Shown: positions 9,197 to 18,694 of the stretch, in pieces
Layout: every line of letters begins with the position of its first letter
Numbering within the stretch: position 1 is the first letter of the stretch
NCBI GenBank assembly: GCA_012729785.1
Contig: JAAYCL010000015.1
Location: 49,645 to 113,644, forward strand
Origin: Chlamydiota bacterium
GTDB lineage: Bacteria; Auribacterota; Tritonobacteria; UBA1439
Length of the DNA: 64,000 nt
Reading direction: 5' to 3'
Notes under the pieces: generated by a model
Database searches by the model: none
Told to the model about the DNA's origin: nothing
The model's input: only the letters and a program-made list of their open reading frames with translations
Position numbers and translations under genes: made by a program

Positions 9197-9776
9197 ACTC
9201 TTCTCCATATTCATCGGCGTCGCCCTGGTGCACAACTTCATCTTCTGCCAGTTCCTCGGCCTCTGTCCGTACATCGGCGTGACCGAGCGGACCTCCTCCG
9301 CGATGGGGATGGGGATGGCGGTCATCTTCGTGATGGTGATCTCCTCCGCGATCACCTGGGCGGTCTACCAGTGGCTGCTCGTGCCGCTCAAGATCACCTA
9401 CCTGTACATCATCGCCTTCATCCTGGTGATCGCCGCGTTCGTCCAGCTCGTGGAGATGTTCCTCCAGAAATCGGTCCCCGCCTTGTACCGGGCGCTCGGC
9501 ATCTACCTGCCGCTCATCACCACCAACTGCGCGGTGCTCGGCGTGGTGGTGCTCAACATGCGGCTCTTCGACTCGCCGAACAGCCTCGTGAAATGCGTCA
9601 TCCAGGGGTTCGGGGGAGGGGCGGGTTTCATGCTCGCGATGCTCATCATGGCCGGGATACGGGAGCGGCTCGAGCTCGCGGACGTCCCCGCGGCGCTCAG
9701 GGGGATGCCGATCGCCCTCATCACCGCGGGGCTCACCGCGATCGCGTTCCTCGGTTTTGCGGGGTTGTCGATATAG
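9183..9776 (+). CDS. rnfA: Rnf complex subunit A
   Basis: Integral membrane partner of RnfE (RnfA/NqrE family), 197 residues, six predicted helices. Conserved segments are NFIFCQFLGLCPYIGVT and YLPLITTNCAVLGVV, whose Cys residues pair with those of RnfE. The start overlaps rnfE. The inverted sequence relation between RnfA and RnfE is visible in the shared LCP and NC-xxLG motifs. Confidence 0.95.
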   Translation: MDLFELFSIFIGVALVHNFIFCQFLGLCPYIGVTERTSSAMGMGMAVIFVMVISSAITWAVYQWLLVPLKITYLYIIAFILVIAAFVQLVEMFLQKSVPALYRALGIYLPLITTNCAVLGVVVLNMRLFDSPNSLVKCVIQGFGGGAGFMLAMLIMAGIRERLELADVPAALRGMPIALITAGLTAIAFLGFAGLSI

Positions 9777-9839
9777 CGGGAGAGGGGATGCCGTTTCGCC
9801 GTGCCGGTCGCGGTCGTTGAACGTCGAGGGGCGCTCGAT

Positions 9840-10640
9840 ATGTCTTCGGTGGTGCTCTACTCCACGGTCGTCCTCGGGGCGATGGGCCTCGCCCTCGGCT
9901 TCCTGCTCGCGGTCTTCAGCCGCATCTTCGCGGTGCGGCTCGACCCGAGGATCGAGGCGGTCTCCGACGCGTTGGCCGGGCTCAACTGCGGCGTCTGCGG
10001 CTACCCCGGCTGCGCCTCGTTCGCCGAGGCGATCGTGGCGGGGAAGGCGGCCGCGAACGGGTGCGCCCCGGGCGGGCGCCAGACGGTGCACAAGATCGCC
10101 GCGATCCTCGGCGGGGAGGCCGTCTTCGCCGAACCGATGGTCGCCGCGGTCCGGTGCAGGGGGGGGAGGAGCGCGGCGAAGGAACGGGCGGTCTACCGGG
10201 GCATCCGCGACTGCGTGTCGGCCGAACTGATCGGGGCGGGTCCCAAGGCGTGCGTCTACGGCTGCCTCGGGATGGGCTCCTGCGTCGACGCCTGCCCGTT
10301 CGGGGCGCTCCGGATGGGCGCCGAGAACCTTCCTGAACTGGTCGAGGAGAAGTGCACGGCGTGCGGGAAATGCGTCGCGGCCTGCCCGCGGCGGATCATC
10401 GCCCTGGTCCCCCGCCGGCAGAAGGTTTATCTGGGGTGCGTGTCGCGGGACAGGGGGAAACGGGTGAAGGAGGTCTGCGCCGCGGGGTGCACGGCGTGCG
10501 GTCTCTGCGCGAGCCCGAAGGTGACGCCGTCGGGGAAGGTGGTCTTGCGCGGCAACCTCCCCGATTTCCCGCCGGACTGGGAGGATTTCAAGGCCGCCGC
10601 GGAGAAGTGCCCGTCGCACTGCTTCGTCCTCCGCCCCTGA
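9840..10640 (+). CDS. rnfB: Rnf complex subunit B (polyferredoxin)
   Basis: Subunit that accepts electrons from reduced ferredoxin. The 266-residue product has an N-terminal membrane anchor (residues 4-25), the 4Fe-4S domain with LNCGVCGYPGCASFA and a distant Cys, then two ferredoxin clusters (CLGMGSCVDACPFGA and CTACGKCVAACP) and an additional Cys cluster around GCTACGLCASPK. I chose ATG 9840, eight bases after GAGGGGCG and directly at the membrane helix; an upstream GTG at 9801 would add 13 residues. The order C-D-G-E-A-B is that of acetogens and other anaerobes rather than the ABCDGE order of proteobacteria. No rnfH is present. Confidence 0.94.
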   Translation: MSSVVLYSTVVLGAMGLALGFLLAVFSRIFAVRLDPRIEAVSDALAGLNCGVCGYPGCASFAEAIVAGKAAANGCAPGGRQTVHKIAAILGGEAVFAEPMVAAVRCRGGRSAAKERAVYRGIRDCVSAELIGAGPKACVYGCLGMGSCVDACPFGALRMGAENLPELVEEKCTACGKCVAACPRRIIALVPRRQKVYLGCVSRDRGKRVKEVCAAGCTACGLCASPKVTPSGKVVLRGNLPDFPPDWEDFKAAAEKCPSHCFVLRP

Positions 10641-10674
10641 CCTCCCGCGCGACGGTTCGACCGAGGGCGCGATC

Positions 10675-11550
10675 ATGCTTTTGGACGGCACAAGGATAGG
10701 CGCGGAGATCCGGCGCGAGGTCGCCGGCGGCGTGGCGGCGCTCCGCCGGGAGCGGGGCGTCGTTCCCGGCATCGCCTTCGTCTCCGTCGGCGACGACCCC
10801 GCCTCCCGTTCCTACGTGGCGATGAAGGAGAAGGGCTGCGCCGAGGTCGGGATACGCTCCCGGCAATGCACCTTCCCCGCCGCCGTCGGGAAGGGCCCGC
10901 TCCTCGAGACGATCCGCCTCCTCAACCTCGATCCGGCGATCCACGGCATCCTCGTCCAGCTCCCCCTGCCGCCCGGCATCGACGCCCTCGAAATCCTCTC
11001 GGCGGTCTCGCCGGAGAAGGACGTGGACGGGTTCCACCCGCTCAACGCCGGGAGGACGCTGCTCGGCGCCGGGGGATTCCGCGCGTGCACGCCGGCGGGC
11101 ATCGTCGAGCTCCTCCTGCGCTCGGGCGGTTCGTGGGAGGGGAAGGACGTGGTGGTGGTCGGGCGCAGCGCGATCGTGGGGAAGCCGCTCGCCGCGATGC
11201 TGATGCAGCGGGACAGGCGGGCGAACGCGACCGTGACGGTCTGCCACACCGGGACGCGCGATCTCGCCGCGCACACCCGGCGCGCCGACATCGTGGTCGC
11301 GGCGCTCGGGCAGCCGCGCTTCCTCAAGGCGGCGATGGTCCGCGAGGGCGTCACGGTCATCGACGTCGGCATCAACAGGATCGAGGACCCCGCCTCCCCG
11401 CGCGGCTACCGGATCGCGGGCGACGTGGATTTCGACGAGGTCGCCCCGAAGGCGGAGGCGATCTCCCCCGTCCCGGGAGGCGTCGGGCCGATGACCATCG
11501 CGATGCTCCTGTCCAACACGCTCCTGGCCGCGCGCCGGCTGGCCCGCTGA
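10675..11550 (+). CDS. folD: Bifunctional methylenetetrahydrofolate dehydrogenase/cyclohydrolase
   Basis: Oxidises 5,10-methylene-THF with NADP+ and hydrolyses the methenyl product to 10-formyl-THF. The 291-residue product shows the catalytic Tyr/Lys region SYVAMKEKGC, VQLPLPPGI, the family signature PEKDVDGFHPLN, the dinucleotide loop VVVVGRSAIVGKPLA and the C-terminal PVPGGVGPMTIAML. It follows rnfB by 34 bases and may be cotranscribed with the Rnf genes, which would link one-carbon and ferredoxin metabolism; that link is inference. Confidence 0.96.
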   Translation: MLLDGTRIGAEIRREVAGGVAALRRERGVVPGIAFVSVGDDPASRSYVAMKEKGCAEVGIRSRQCTFPAAVGKGPLLETIRLLNLDPAIHGILVQLPLPPGIDALEILSAVSPEKDVDGFHPLNAGRTLLGAGGFRACTPAGIVELLLRSGGSWEGKDVVVVGRSAIVGKPLAAMLMQRDRRANATVTVCHTGTRDLAAHTRRADIVVAALGQPRFLKAAMVREGVTVIDVGINRIEDPASPRGYRIAGDVDFDEVAPKAEAISPVPGGVGPMTIAMLLSNTLLAARRLAR

Positions 11551-11754
11551 GGCGTCCCCGCGGCGTTCGCGCCCCCGTCCGTTCACGGCTCGCCGCTCCG
11601 GGCCTTGACTTTCCCTTGCGCGCGGGGTATCCGTGAAGGTGGAGGGAACGGGGTGCCCGGGGCAGGGTATCCGAGGCCTTCCGCGCGCCTGGACGCCCCG
11701 GGGGTCCTCGGATCGGCCCGCGGGCACCCTTCCCGTCTTCGCCTCCCGCGCCTC

Positions 11755-11783
11755 TTTGTAACCCCGCGGGGAATGTGCTATTT
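11755..11783 (+). promoter_or_regulatory. Candidate promoter just before mfd (possible leaderless start)
   Basis: TTTGTA at 11755-11760 and CTATTT at 11778-11783 are 17 bases apart. Transcription from this pair would begin around 11790, within two bases of the mfd ATG at 11792, and there is no purine-rich ribosome site before that ATG. Confidence 0.35.
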
Positions 11784-11791
11784 TCAACCGT

Positions 11792-14700
11792 ATGCGTTCC
11801 GATCTCCGCGCACCCCCCGCCGACCTGGAGGCGGCGCGCCGCCTCCTCGCGGACTGCTGCCTGCGCGCCCCCTCCGCGGCGCGTCTGCTCGACCGCCTCG
11901 CCTCCGGCGAATCGCCCGGCGTCTCCGGCGTCTTCGGTTCCGCCTCCGCCGTGCTGCTCGCGGCGGCGCGGGAGCGGCTCCGGAAGCCGATCCTCCTCGT
12001 GACGCCGGGGCCGCGCGAGGCCGAGGAGGCCGCCGGGGACCTCGCCACGGTCGCGGGCGGATCGATCCTGCTCTTCCCGGCGTGGGAGACGCTGCCCGGG
12101 GAGGGGATCGAACCGCACCCGGATCTGGTAGGCGACCGGTTCCGCGCCCTCGCCGCCCTCGCCGCTGCGCGGCCCGCCGGCGCCCCCCCGATCGTCGTCG
12201 CCCCCGCGCGGGCGATCGCCCAGCGCGTCCCGCTCCCCGCGGCGTTCGCCGCGGAGATCCTCTGCATCCGCCGCGGGGGGAGCGTTTCGATCGAGGAGCT
12301 CGTCAGGCGGCTCGAGGGGGGCGGCTACCGCAGGGTGGAGATGGTCGAGTGGAAGGGGGAGTACTGTGTCCGGGGCGGCATCGTCGACGTCTTCCCCCCC
12401 GACGCGGAGGAGCCGGTGCGGCTGGAGCTCTGGGGCGACGAGGCGGCGACGATCAGGTCGTTCCACGCGGGGACGCAGCGCGCCTCCGGGGAACTGGACG
12501 CCGTCGCGCTCACCCCGGCGTCCGAGAAGGCCCTCCTCGAACGCCGGGCGGCGGCGCGGGGGACCATCCTCGACTACCTCCCGGCGAGCGCCCTCGTGGC
12601 GCTGCAGGAGCCCGCGGCGGTGGACAAGGCGTTCGACGGCCTCCAGGGGACCGCCGGGGCGTTCCTCTCCCCGGAAGAGACGAGAGCGGCCCTGGATGCG
12701 CGGCAGGCGCTGCGCCTCGCCCTGCTGCCGGCCGACGGCCTCGAGATGACGCTCTCTCCGGATTTCCGATCGCTCGAGCCGTACCGCGCCCTCGCCCTGG
12801 GGCCGGAGACGGGCGGGGGGTGGGGGGGGCGCATCTTCACGCAGCTGGCGGAGTGGGCCGCCGCGGGGGCGCGGATCTGCCTCTTCTGCAACGCCGCGGG
12901 GGAGCGGCAGCGTTTGGAGGAGCTGCTCCGCGAGCGCGGCATCGTCTTGCCGCCCGAGAGCGTTGTCGCGCTGGGTTCGTTGCGCGCGGGGTTCTTCTCG
13001 CCCGCGGGACGCCTCGCCGTCGTCACCGACGGGGAGCTGTTCGCGCGCTACCGCGTGCGGCGCTTCCGGAGAAGATTCAAGGGCACCGCCCAGATCACGG
13101 GGTTCGCGGCATTCAGGGCCGGCGACCGCGTGGTGCACGCGGGGCACGGGATCGGGATCTACCGCGGCGTGGCGAGGCTCCCGAAGGACGGCGTCGAGCG
13201 CGACTTCCTCGTCCTCGAGTACGCGGAGAAGGCCAAGCTCTACGTCCCGATTGACCAGGCGGGGCTCGTGGAGCGGTACGTGGGGGTCGGGAAGGGGGCG
13301 CCGCTCCTCGACCGGCTCGGCGGCTCCCGCTGGAAATCCGCGCGGGTGGCGGCGCAGCGGGCGATATTCGACTACGCGGCGGAGATCCTCCAGCTCCAGG
13401 CCGCGCGGCGGGCGCAGCCCGGCTTCGCCTTCCCGGCGGGCGGGGACTGGGAGCGGGAGTTCGAGGAGGCGTTCATCTACGAGGAGACGCCGGACCAGGC
13501 GGCGGCGATCGCGGAGATGAAACGCGACATGGAGAGCCCGCACCCGATGGACCGCCTCATCTGCGGGGACGTCGGCTACGGGAAGACCGAGGTGGCGATG
13601 CGGGCCGCATTCAAGGCGGTGACGGCGGGGAAGCAGGCTGCCGTGCTCGTCCCCACGACGGTCCTGGCGCAGCAGCACCTGCGCACCTTCTCGGACCGTT
13701 TCGCCGACTACCCGGTGCGGATCGAGATGCTGAGCCGATTCCGCACCGGCCGGGAACAGGCGGCGGTGCTCGAGGGGCTTGCAGACGGGACGGTCGACAT
13801 CGTCATCGGGACGCACCGCCTCGTCCAGGGCGACGTGGCGTTCAAGGATCTCGGGCTCGTCATCATCGACGAGGAGCAGCGGTTCGGCGTCCGGCACAAG
13901 GAGCGGCTGAAGAAGCTCCGCCTCACGGTGGACGTGCTCACCCTCACGGCGACGCCGATCCCGCGCACCCTCTACCTGTCGCTGTCGGGGATACGGGACA
14001 TGTCCACGATCGAAACCCCGCCGGAGGACCGGCTGTCGGTCGAGACGACGGTGCGGGGGTACGACAGGCGCCTCATCGCGGAGGCGATCCGGCGCGAGCT
14101 CGCCCGGGAGGGGCAGGTCTATCTCGTCCACAACCGCATCGAGACGATCGACCGGGCGAGGGAGGCGGTGGAGCGGCTCGTTTCCGAGGCGACGGTGGCC
14201 GTCGCGCACGGGCGGATGGGGGACGAGGAGCTCGAGGAGGTGATGCGCCGCTTCGTCGAGGGGGATGTCGACGTCCTCGTCTGCACGACCATCATCCAAT
14301 CCGGCCTCGATATCCCCAACGCCAACACCATCCTCATCGACCGCGCGGACCGGTTCGGCCTCGCCGAGCTCTACCAACTGCGCGGGCGCGTCGGGCGCTA
14401 CCGGCACCGGGCCTACGCCTATCTCCTCTACCCGCCGGGGGAGCGGCTCCTCGACGACGCGCAGCAGCGCCTGCAGGCGATCCTCGACCATCCGGGCCTC
14501 GGCGCCGGCTTCAGGATCGCCCTGCGCGACCTCGAGATCCGGGGCGCGGGGAACATCCTCGGGCACGAGCAGAGCGGCCACATCGCCGCCATCGGCTTCG
14601 ATCTCTACTGCAAACTGTTGAAGCGGAGCGTCGACCGGATGCGGGGGAAGGAGATCACCGGCATCGAGGAGATCGGGGTGAACCTCCCGTACCGGGCGGA

Positions 14701-15037
14701 GATCGCCGCGGCGTACGTTCCGTCGGAGTCCCAGCGGATAGATCTGTACCGGAGGATGGGGGGGATCAGCGCGGAATCGGACGTGGAGGCGCTCGAGGGG
14801 GAGATGCGCGACCGGTTCGGGCCGCCTCCGCCCGAGACGAAGCTCCTCATCGAGATCTGCCGGCTGCGGCTCGCCGCGCGGGAGCGGGGGATCAGGTCGG
14901 TGTCGCTGAAGGAGGACCGGATCGTCGCCGTGCGCCACGGCGAGGAGCTCCGGCCCGGCGGCCGCTATCCGCGCCTCGTCGCCCGGGATCCTCTCGCCGC
15001 CGTGCGGGAGATCCGAAACACGCTGGCGCGCCTCTGA
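11792..15037 (+). CDS. mfd: Transcription-repair coupling factor Mfd
   Basis: DNA translocase that removes stalled RNA polymerase at lesions and recruits UvrA. The 1081-residue product is slightly shorter than E. coli Mfd (1148). The N-terminal UvrB-like, UvrA-binding region has [16 protein letters not shown]. The RNA polymerase interaction domain lies near residues 435-500 ([17 protein letters not shown]). The helicase motor follows: Walker A in [17 protein letters not shown], the DEEQ box in [24 protein letters not shown] and [15 protein letters not shown] with RGRVGR. The C-terminal domain follows. It is preceded by a 240-base gap with a candidate promoter and followed by a weak GC hairpin at 15055-15072. 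Confidence 0.96.
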   Translation: MRSDLRAPPADLEAARRLLADCCLRAPSAARLLDRLASGESPGVSGVFGSASAVLLAAARERLRKPILLVTPGPREAEEAAGDLATVAGGSILLFPAWETLPGEGIEPHPDLVGDRFRALAALAAARPAGAPPIVVAPARAIAQRVPLPAAFAAEILCIRRGGSVSIEELVRRLEGGGYRRVEMVEWKGEYCVRGGIVDVFPPDAEEPVRLELWGDEAATIRSFHAGTQRASGELDAVALTPASEKALLERRAAARGTILDYLPASALVALQEPAAVDKAFDGLQGTAGAFLSPEETRAALDARQALRLALLPADGLEMTLSPDFRSLEPYRALALGPETGGGWGGRIFTQLAEWAAAGARICLFCNAAGERQRLEELLRERGIVLPPESVVALGSLRAGFFSPAGRLAVVTDGELFARYRVRRFRRRFKGTAQITGFAAFRAGDRVVHAGHGIGIYRGVARLPKDGVERDFLVLEYAEKAKLYVPIDQAGLVERYVGVGKGAPLLDRLGGSRWKSARVAAQRAIFDYAAEILQLQAARRAQPGFAFPAGGDWEREFEEAFIYEETPDQAAAIAEMKRDMESPHPMDRLICGDVGYGKTEVAMRAAFKAVTAGKQAAVLVPTTVLAQQHLRTFSDRFADYPVRIEMLSRFRTGREQAAVLEGLADGTVDIVIGTHRLVQGDVAFKDLGLVIIDEEQRFGVRHKERLKKLRLTVDVLTLTATPIPRTLYLSLSGIRDMSTIETPPEDRLSVETTVRGYDRRLIAEAIRRELAREGQVYLVHNRIETIDRAREAVERLVSEATVAVAHGRMGDEELEEVMRRFVEGDVDVLVCTTIIQSGLDIPNANTILIDRADRFGLAELYQLRGRVGRYRHRAYAYLLYPPGERLLDDAQQRLQAILDHPGLGAGFRIALRDLEIRGAGNILGHEQSGHIAAIGFDLYCKLLKRSVDRMRGKEITGIEEIGVNLPYRAEIAAAYVPSESQRIDLYRRMGGISAESDVEALEGEMRDRFGPPPPETKLLIEICRLRLAARERGIRSVSLKEDRIVAVRHGEELRPGGRYPRLVARDPLAAVREIRNTLARL

Positions 15038-15101
15038 TCCGCGCCCCGGTTTTTCCGGGCGGTCGCGCCCGGGCCCGGATCGAATCCCGTGTCGAATCCC
15101 G

Positions 15102-15131
15102 TTGCCGCGGCGGCGGAGGAGACGCTATACT
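15102..15131 (+). promoter_or_regulatory. Candidate promoter for the DUF4282 gene
   Basis: TTGCCG at 15102-15107 and TATACT at 15126-15131 are separated by 18 bases, about 80 bases before the start codon. Confidence 0.5.
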
Positions 15132-15212
15132 GGCCTGACTGGACCGGCCGTCCGGCGGTGTCGTCCGCGGGGCGCCGGCGCGCCGGAGACGGCGCCCGGA
15201 AAGGAGGGGGGG

Positions 15213-15509
15213 ATGGAGGAGAAGGGGCTGTGCGGACTGCTGTTCGATCTCTCGTTTTCCGAGTTCGTCACCACGCGCGTCATCAAGGTGCTCTTCGTCG
15301 TGGGCATCGTCTTCTCCGCGCTCGGGGCGCTGGCGATGATCGGCGCGGGATTCGCCGCGGGCGCGGGCAGGGGGATCCTGATGCTCGTGCTCTCCCCGCT
15401 CGTCTTTCTCCTGTACGCGCTCGTCGTCAGGGTCTGGTGCGAACTGATCATCGTGGTCTTCCGCATCGCGGAGAACACGAGCCGGCTCGCGGGTCAGAAC
15501 AAGGGGTGA
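15213..15509 (+). CDS. DUF4282-type small membrane protein
   Basis: 98-residue membrane protein of unknown function. The N-terminus (LFDLSFSEFVTTRVIKVLF) is the hallmark of the DUF4282 family, followed by two transmembrane helices (about residues 24-48 and 55-80) and the conserved RVWCELIIVVFRIAENT segment. The ATG at 15213 lies right after a strong AAGGAGGGGG ribosome site. Upstream in-frame codons are not protein-like. It is followed by a 26-residue membrane peptide and a SurA-like chaperone, so an envelope role is possible but not shown. Confidence 0.8.
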   Translation: MEEKGLCGLLFDLSFSEFVTTRVIKVLFVVGIVFSALGALAMIGAGFAAGAGRGILMLVLSPLVFLLYALVVRVWCELIIVVFRIAENTSRLAGQNKG

Positions 15510-15587
15510 GTTCGCCCGCGTCCGCCGGGCGCCGCGCCGGCGCATCCCCCCGCCGCGCGCGTTTTCCGTCGAACCAAGGAGGGCGTC

Positions 15588-15668
15588 ATGCAGATCGCCG
15601 CCGTGCTGTTTTTCGCCGCGCTCCTCATCGCGCTCGTTATGATCAAGAAGTCGCAGGGGAAGAGGTAG
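15588..15668 (+). CDS. 26-residue predicted membrane peptide
   Basis: Small open frame starting MQIAAVLFFAALLIALVM, one hydrophobic helix with Lys/Arg-rich end (KKSQGKR). It has a near-perfect ribosome site, AAGGAGG at 15576-15582, five bases from the ATG. It sits between the DUF4282 gene and the SurA-like gene on the same strand. I do not recognise a family. The strong start signal and clean membrane topology (positive end inside) argue that it is translated; being so short, chance cannot be excluded. Confidence 0.5.
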   Translation: MQIAAVLFFAALLIALVMIKKSQGKR

Positions 15669-15691
15669 CGCCCCGCGGCGCCTGATTCCCG

Positions 15692-16744
15692 ATGCCCACG
15701 TTCACCGTTCCATGCCGAAGCGGGCGGTCGCTCCACGCTCCAGACGCGGCCCCGGCGCCCCGCCGCGGGCCGTTCCTGCGCGCCGCGGGCGCGGCGGCCG
15801 CCGCATTCCTGTTGTGCGCCGCCGCCCCCCCTCGCGCGCAGGCCGAGATCAAGGAGCAGATCGTCGCCGTCGTGAACGACGAGATCATCACCTACTCGGA
15901 GCTGGAGAAGATCCTCGCCCCCGTCTTCGAGCAGTACGAGCAGAGCTACTCCGGCGCGGAGCTGTTCACGATGCTCCAGCAGGCGCGCCGCGACGTCCTC
16001 TCCCACCTTGTGGAGGAGCGGCTCATCCTCCAGGAGGCGAAGCGGCTGAAGATCCAGGAGCAGCTCGGGGACGAATTCGCGAAGGAGGTCGAGGGGGCGA
16101 TCGCGGCGGTGAAGGCCAGATTCCCGTCCGCGGAGGAGTTCGAGAAGACTCTCGCGCGGCAGGGGTTCACGATGGAGTCGTACCGCGCGCAGGAGGAGCG
16201 GCGCGCCCTGGTGCGGGCGATGCTGATCAAGGAGGTCTCGTCGCGCTGCAGCGTGTCGCCGGCGGAGATCGTGGCGTACTACGAGGGGCACCCGGAGGAG
16301 TTCACGGAGGGCGAGAGGATCCACGTGAGCCAGATATGGATCAAGGAGACGCCCGAGAAGCCGGCTGAAGCGGAGCGGCTCGCGCGCGAAATCCTCGCGC
16401 GCCTCGAGGCGGGCGAACCGTTCGCGGAGCTCGCGAAGAAGCACTCGGACTGCCCCTACGCGCGGAAGGGGGGCGACTGGGGGTTCATCGGGCGGGGGCA
16501 CTGGAACCGCGAACTCGAGGACGCCGCCTTCGCCCTCGCCCCCGGATCCCGCAGCGGCATCGTGAGATCCCCGCTCGGGTACCATCTCATCGCCGTGCAC
16601 GAGAAACAACCCGCCTCCGTGAAGTCCCTCTCGGACGTCTACCGGGATGTCGAGGAGAAACTCTTCCGGGAGAAGGTGGGGGTGAAGCGCGGCGAATGGA
16701 TCGCCCGCCTCAGGAAGAAGGCGTACCTATCGATGGTGGACTGA
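15692..16744 (+). CDS. SurA-like periplasmic peptidyl-prolyl isomerase/chaperone
   Basis: 350-residue exported chaperone for outer-membrane proteins. A long N-terminus with Arg residues precedes a hydrophobic stretch and a probable signal peptidase site near AQA at about residue 50. The SurA N-terminal chaperone domain follows (IVAVVNDEIITYSELEK, LVEERLILQEAKRLKI). One parvulin PPIase domain lies around residues 208-305 (HVSQIWIK, FAELAKKHSDCPYARKGGDWG, ALAPGSRSGIVRSPLGYHLI). SurA of E. coli has two parvulin domains; this has one, as in many other phyla. It is followed at once by pdxA and rsmA, the same neighbours as in proteobacterial surA-pdxA-ksgA operons, which supports the SurA assignment. 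Confidence 0.88.
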   Translation: MPTFTVPCRSGRSLHAPDAAPAPRRGPFLRAAGAAAAAFLLCAAAPPRAQAEIKEQIVAVVNDEIITYSELEKILAPVFEQYEQSYSGAELFTMLQQARRDVLSHLVEERLILQEAKRLKIQEQLGDEFAKEVEGAIAAVKARFPSAEEFEKTLARQGFTMESYRAQEERRALVRAMLIKEVSSRCSVSPAEIVAYYEGHPEEFTEGERIHVSQIWIKETPEKPAEAERLAREILARLEAGEPFAELAKKHSDCPYARKGGDWGFIGRGHWNRELEDAAFALAPGSRSGIVRSPLGYHLIAVHEKQPASVKSLSDVYRDVEEKLFREKVGVKRGEWIARLRKKAYLSMVD

Positions 16745-16745
16745 G

Positions 16746-17822
16746 ATGACGGAGAAACGAAACGCGCCGGCGGCGACGCCGGCGCTCGCCGTGACGATGG
16801 GGGACCCCGGCGGCATCGGGCCGGAGGTGGTCTTGAAGGCGCTCCTGCGGAAGCCGGTGCGCCGCGCCTGCCGCCCCGTCGTCGTCGGCGACCTCGCCGT
16901 GCTGCGCCGGTGCGCCCGCCTCCTCGGGCTTCCCGCCCGGCTTGTCTCCGTACGGGGGATCCGGGAGATCCCGCGCGGGGCGGGCGCGATCCCCGTCATC
17001 GAACCGTGCGCCTCGATCCGCCGCCACCGCTGGAGCGCGGTGCGCCGTGACCACGGCGCCGCCTCGATGGAGTACGTGCGGCACGCGGTCGCCCTGGCGC
17101 TCGCGGGCGAGGCCGACGGCGTCGTCACCGCTCCGATCTGCAAGGAGGCGATCCACCGGGCGGGGTACCGCTTCCAGGGGCACACCGATTTTCTGGCGCA
17201 CCTCACCGGGGCGCGGCGGCACGCCATGATGCTCACCGGCGGCGGGCTCAGCGTCGTCCTCGTGACGATCCACGTCGCCCTCTCCGCCGTGAGCCGCCTC
17301 GTCACGCGCCCGGCGGTCCTCGAAGCCGTCCGCCTCGCGCACGAAGCCGCCTTGCGGATGGGGAGGCGAAGGCCCCGCGTGGCCGTCTGCGGCCTGAACC
17401 CGCACGCGGGCGAGGCGGGGGCGTTCGGGGACGAGGAGCGCCGCGCGATCGCCCCGGCGATACGGGCGGCGCGCCGCGAGGGGATCGACGCCCGCGGGCC
17501 GTTCCCCCCGGACACGCTCTTCGTCGCCCGGTCGCGGGAAGGGTACGACATCGTCGTCGCGATGTACCATGACCAGGGGCTGATACCGCTCAAGATGCTC
17601 GCCTTCGAGCGCGGCGTGAACGTGACGCTCGGCCTCCCGATCGTGCGGACCTCCCCCGACCACGGGACGGCGTTCGATATCGCCGGCCGGGGCGTCGCCG
17701 ATCCCGGGAGCATGGTCGAGGCGCTGCTGCTCGCCGCGCGGCTCTGCGGGCGGGGAAGGCGCCGCCGCCTAACCGGAACGGACCGGGCATGCCGGGCGGG
17801 CGCGAAGATCGCGGCGCGATGA
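16746..17822 (+). CDS. pdxA: 4-hydroxythreonine-4-phosphate dehydrogenase
   Basis: NAD-dependent enzyme of the DXP-dependent pyridoxal phosphate pathway. The 358-residue product has the N-terminal TMGDPGGIGPEVVLKAL, the substrate-binding PICKEAIHRAG and FQGHTDFLAHLTG with the metal-binding His, the MYHDQGLIPLKMLAF motif and GLPIVRTSPDHGTAFDIAG. Length is slightly above the usual 330, mainly from a basic tail after MVEALLLAARL. It starts one base after the SurA-like stop and overlaps rsmA by ATGA. Confidence 0.95.
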   Translation: MTEKRNAPAATPALAVTMGDPGGIGPEVVLKALLRKPVRRACRPVVVGDLAVLRRCARLLGLPARLVSVRGIREIPRGAGAIPVIEPCASIRRHRWSAVRRDHGAASMEYVRHAVALALAGEADGVVTAPICKEAIHRAGYRFQGHTDFLAHLTGARRHAMMLTGGGLSVVLVTIHVALSAVSRLVTRPAVLEAVRLAHEAALRMGRRRPRVAVCGLNPHAGEAGAFGDEERRAIAPAIRAARREGIDARGPFPPDTLFVARSREGYDIVVAMYHDQGLIPLKMLAFERGVNVTLGLPIVRTSPDHGTAFDIAGRGVADPGSMVEALLLAARLCGRGRRRRLTGTDRACRAGAKIAAR

Positions 17823-18694
17823 ACATTCCCCGCCCCGCGGAGACGCTCGCGTCCCTGGGCGTCAGGCCGAGCGCGCGGCGCGGACAGGCGTTTCTCGTGC
17901 GCCGGGAGACGGGGAGCAGAATCGCCGGCGTCGCCTCGCTCGACGCGGGGGACGCGGTGCTCGAGATCGGCCCGGGCCTCGGCGCCCTCACCGACGCCCT
18001 CCTCGGCGCCGCGGGGCGCGTGGTCGCCGTGGAGAGCGACCGCCGGCTCGCGGCGTGGCTGCGCGAACGCTTCCGCGGCCGCGCCGATTTCGAGCTGATC
18101 GAGGGCGACGCGCTCAAGATCGATCTCTCGGCGCTCCTGCGGCGGATGGCCTCGGGCGGGAAACGCGTCAAGGTAGTGGCCAATATCCCGTACTCCATCA
18201 GCGGGCCGCTGATCGCGCGGCTCGTGCGGCTGTCCGGCTGCTGGGCGATGATGGCGCTCACCGTCCAGCGCGAACTCGCCCTGAGGATCGCCGCCGAGCC
18301 CGGGGGGAAGGCGTACGGCGCCTTCACCGTGCTCTGCCGCTGCCGCGCGACGGCGCGCGAGGCGTTGACGATCGCGCCGGGGGCGTTCTACCCGAGACCG
18401 GAGGTGGTCTCGTCGGTGGTCGTCTTCGCGCCGCTGGCCGTGCCCGTATTCCCGCCCGCCGAGGAGGAGCGGCTCCTCGCCATGGTGCGGCTGCTCTTTT
18501 CGCAGCGCCGGAAATCGATCGGCACGGTCCTCAGGAGGTCCGCGCGGGGGTTTCCGTGGGCAGGCAGGATCGAGGAGGCGTTCGCCGCGTGCGGGATCGA
18601 CCCCGCGGCGCGGCCCGAGCGTCTCTCCCCGGAGGAGTTCAATCGCCTCGGGGAGGCGCTCCGCCGGGCGGGGTGGGGGAGGTGGCGTACATGA
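17819..18694 (+). CDS. rsmA: 16S rRNA dimethyladenosine methyltransferase
   Basis: Dimethylates two adjacent adenosines near the 3' end of 16S rRNA. The product from ATG 17819 has 291 residues. AdoMet-binding motif I is LEIGPGLGALT, the acidic loop is VESD, and motif IV is ANIPYSISGPLIARL. PGAFYPRPEVVSSVV and LFSQRRKSIGTVLRR are characteristic of KsgA/RsmA. I chose ATG 17819 because it overlaps the pdxA stop (ATGA); an upstream in-frame start at 17789 would extend into pdxA without conservation. The stop overlaps the next start in the same way. Confidence 0.93.
   Translation: MNIPRPAETLASLGVRPSARRGQAFLVRRETGSRIAGVASLDAGDAVLEIGPGLGALTDALLGAAGRVVAVESDRRLAAWLRERFRGRADFELIEGDALKIDLSALLRRMASGGKRVKVVANIPYSISGPLIARLVRLSGCWAMMALTVQRELALRIAAEPGGKAYGAFTVLCRCRATAREALTIAPGAFYPRPEVVSSVVVFAPLAVPVFPPAEEERLLAMVRLLFSQRRKSIGTVLRRSARGFPWAGRIEEAFAACGIDPAARPERLSPEEFNRLGEALRRAGWGRWRT

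Noticed and set aside
11372-14938. 1188-codon minus-strand open frame over mfd
   Set aside because: Antisense shadow; Mfd on the plus strand has all helicase motifs and the antisense product is low-complexity.
15040-15072. Terminator after mfd
   Set aside because: CCGGGCG/CGCCCGG can pair but no T-run follows the stem; the T5 run lies in a loop, so it was not listed as a terminator.
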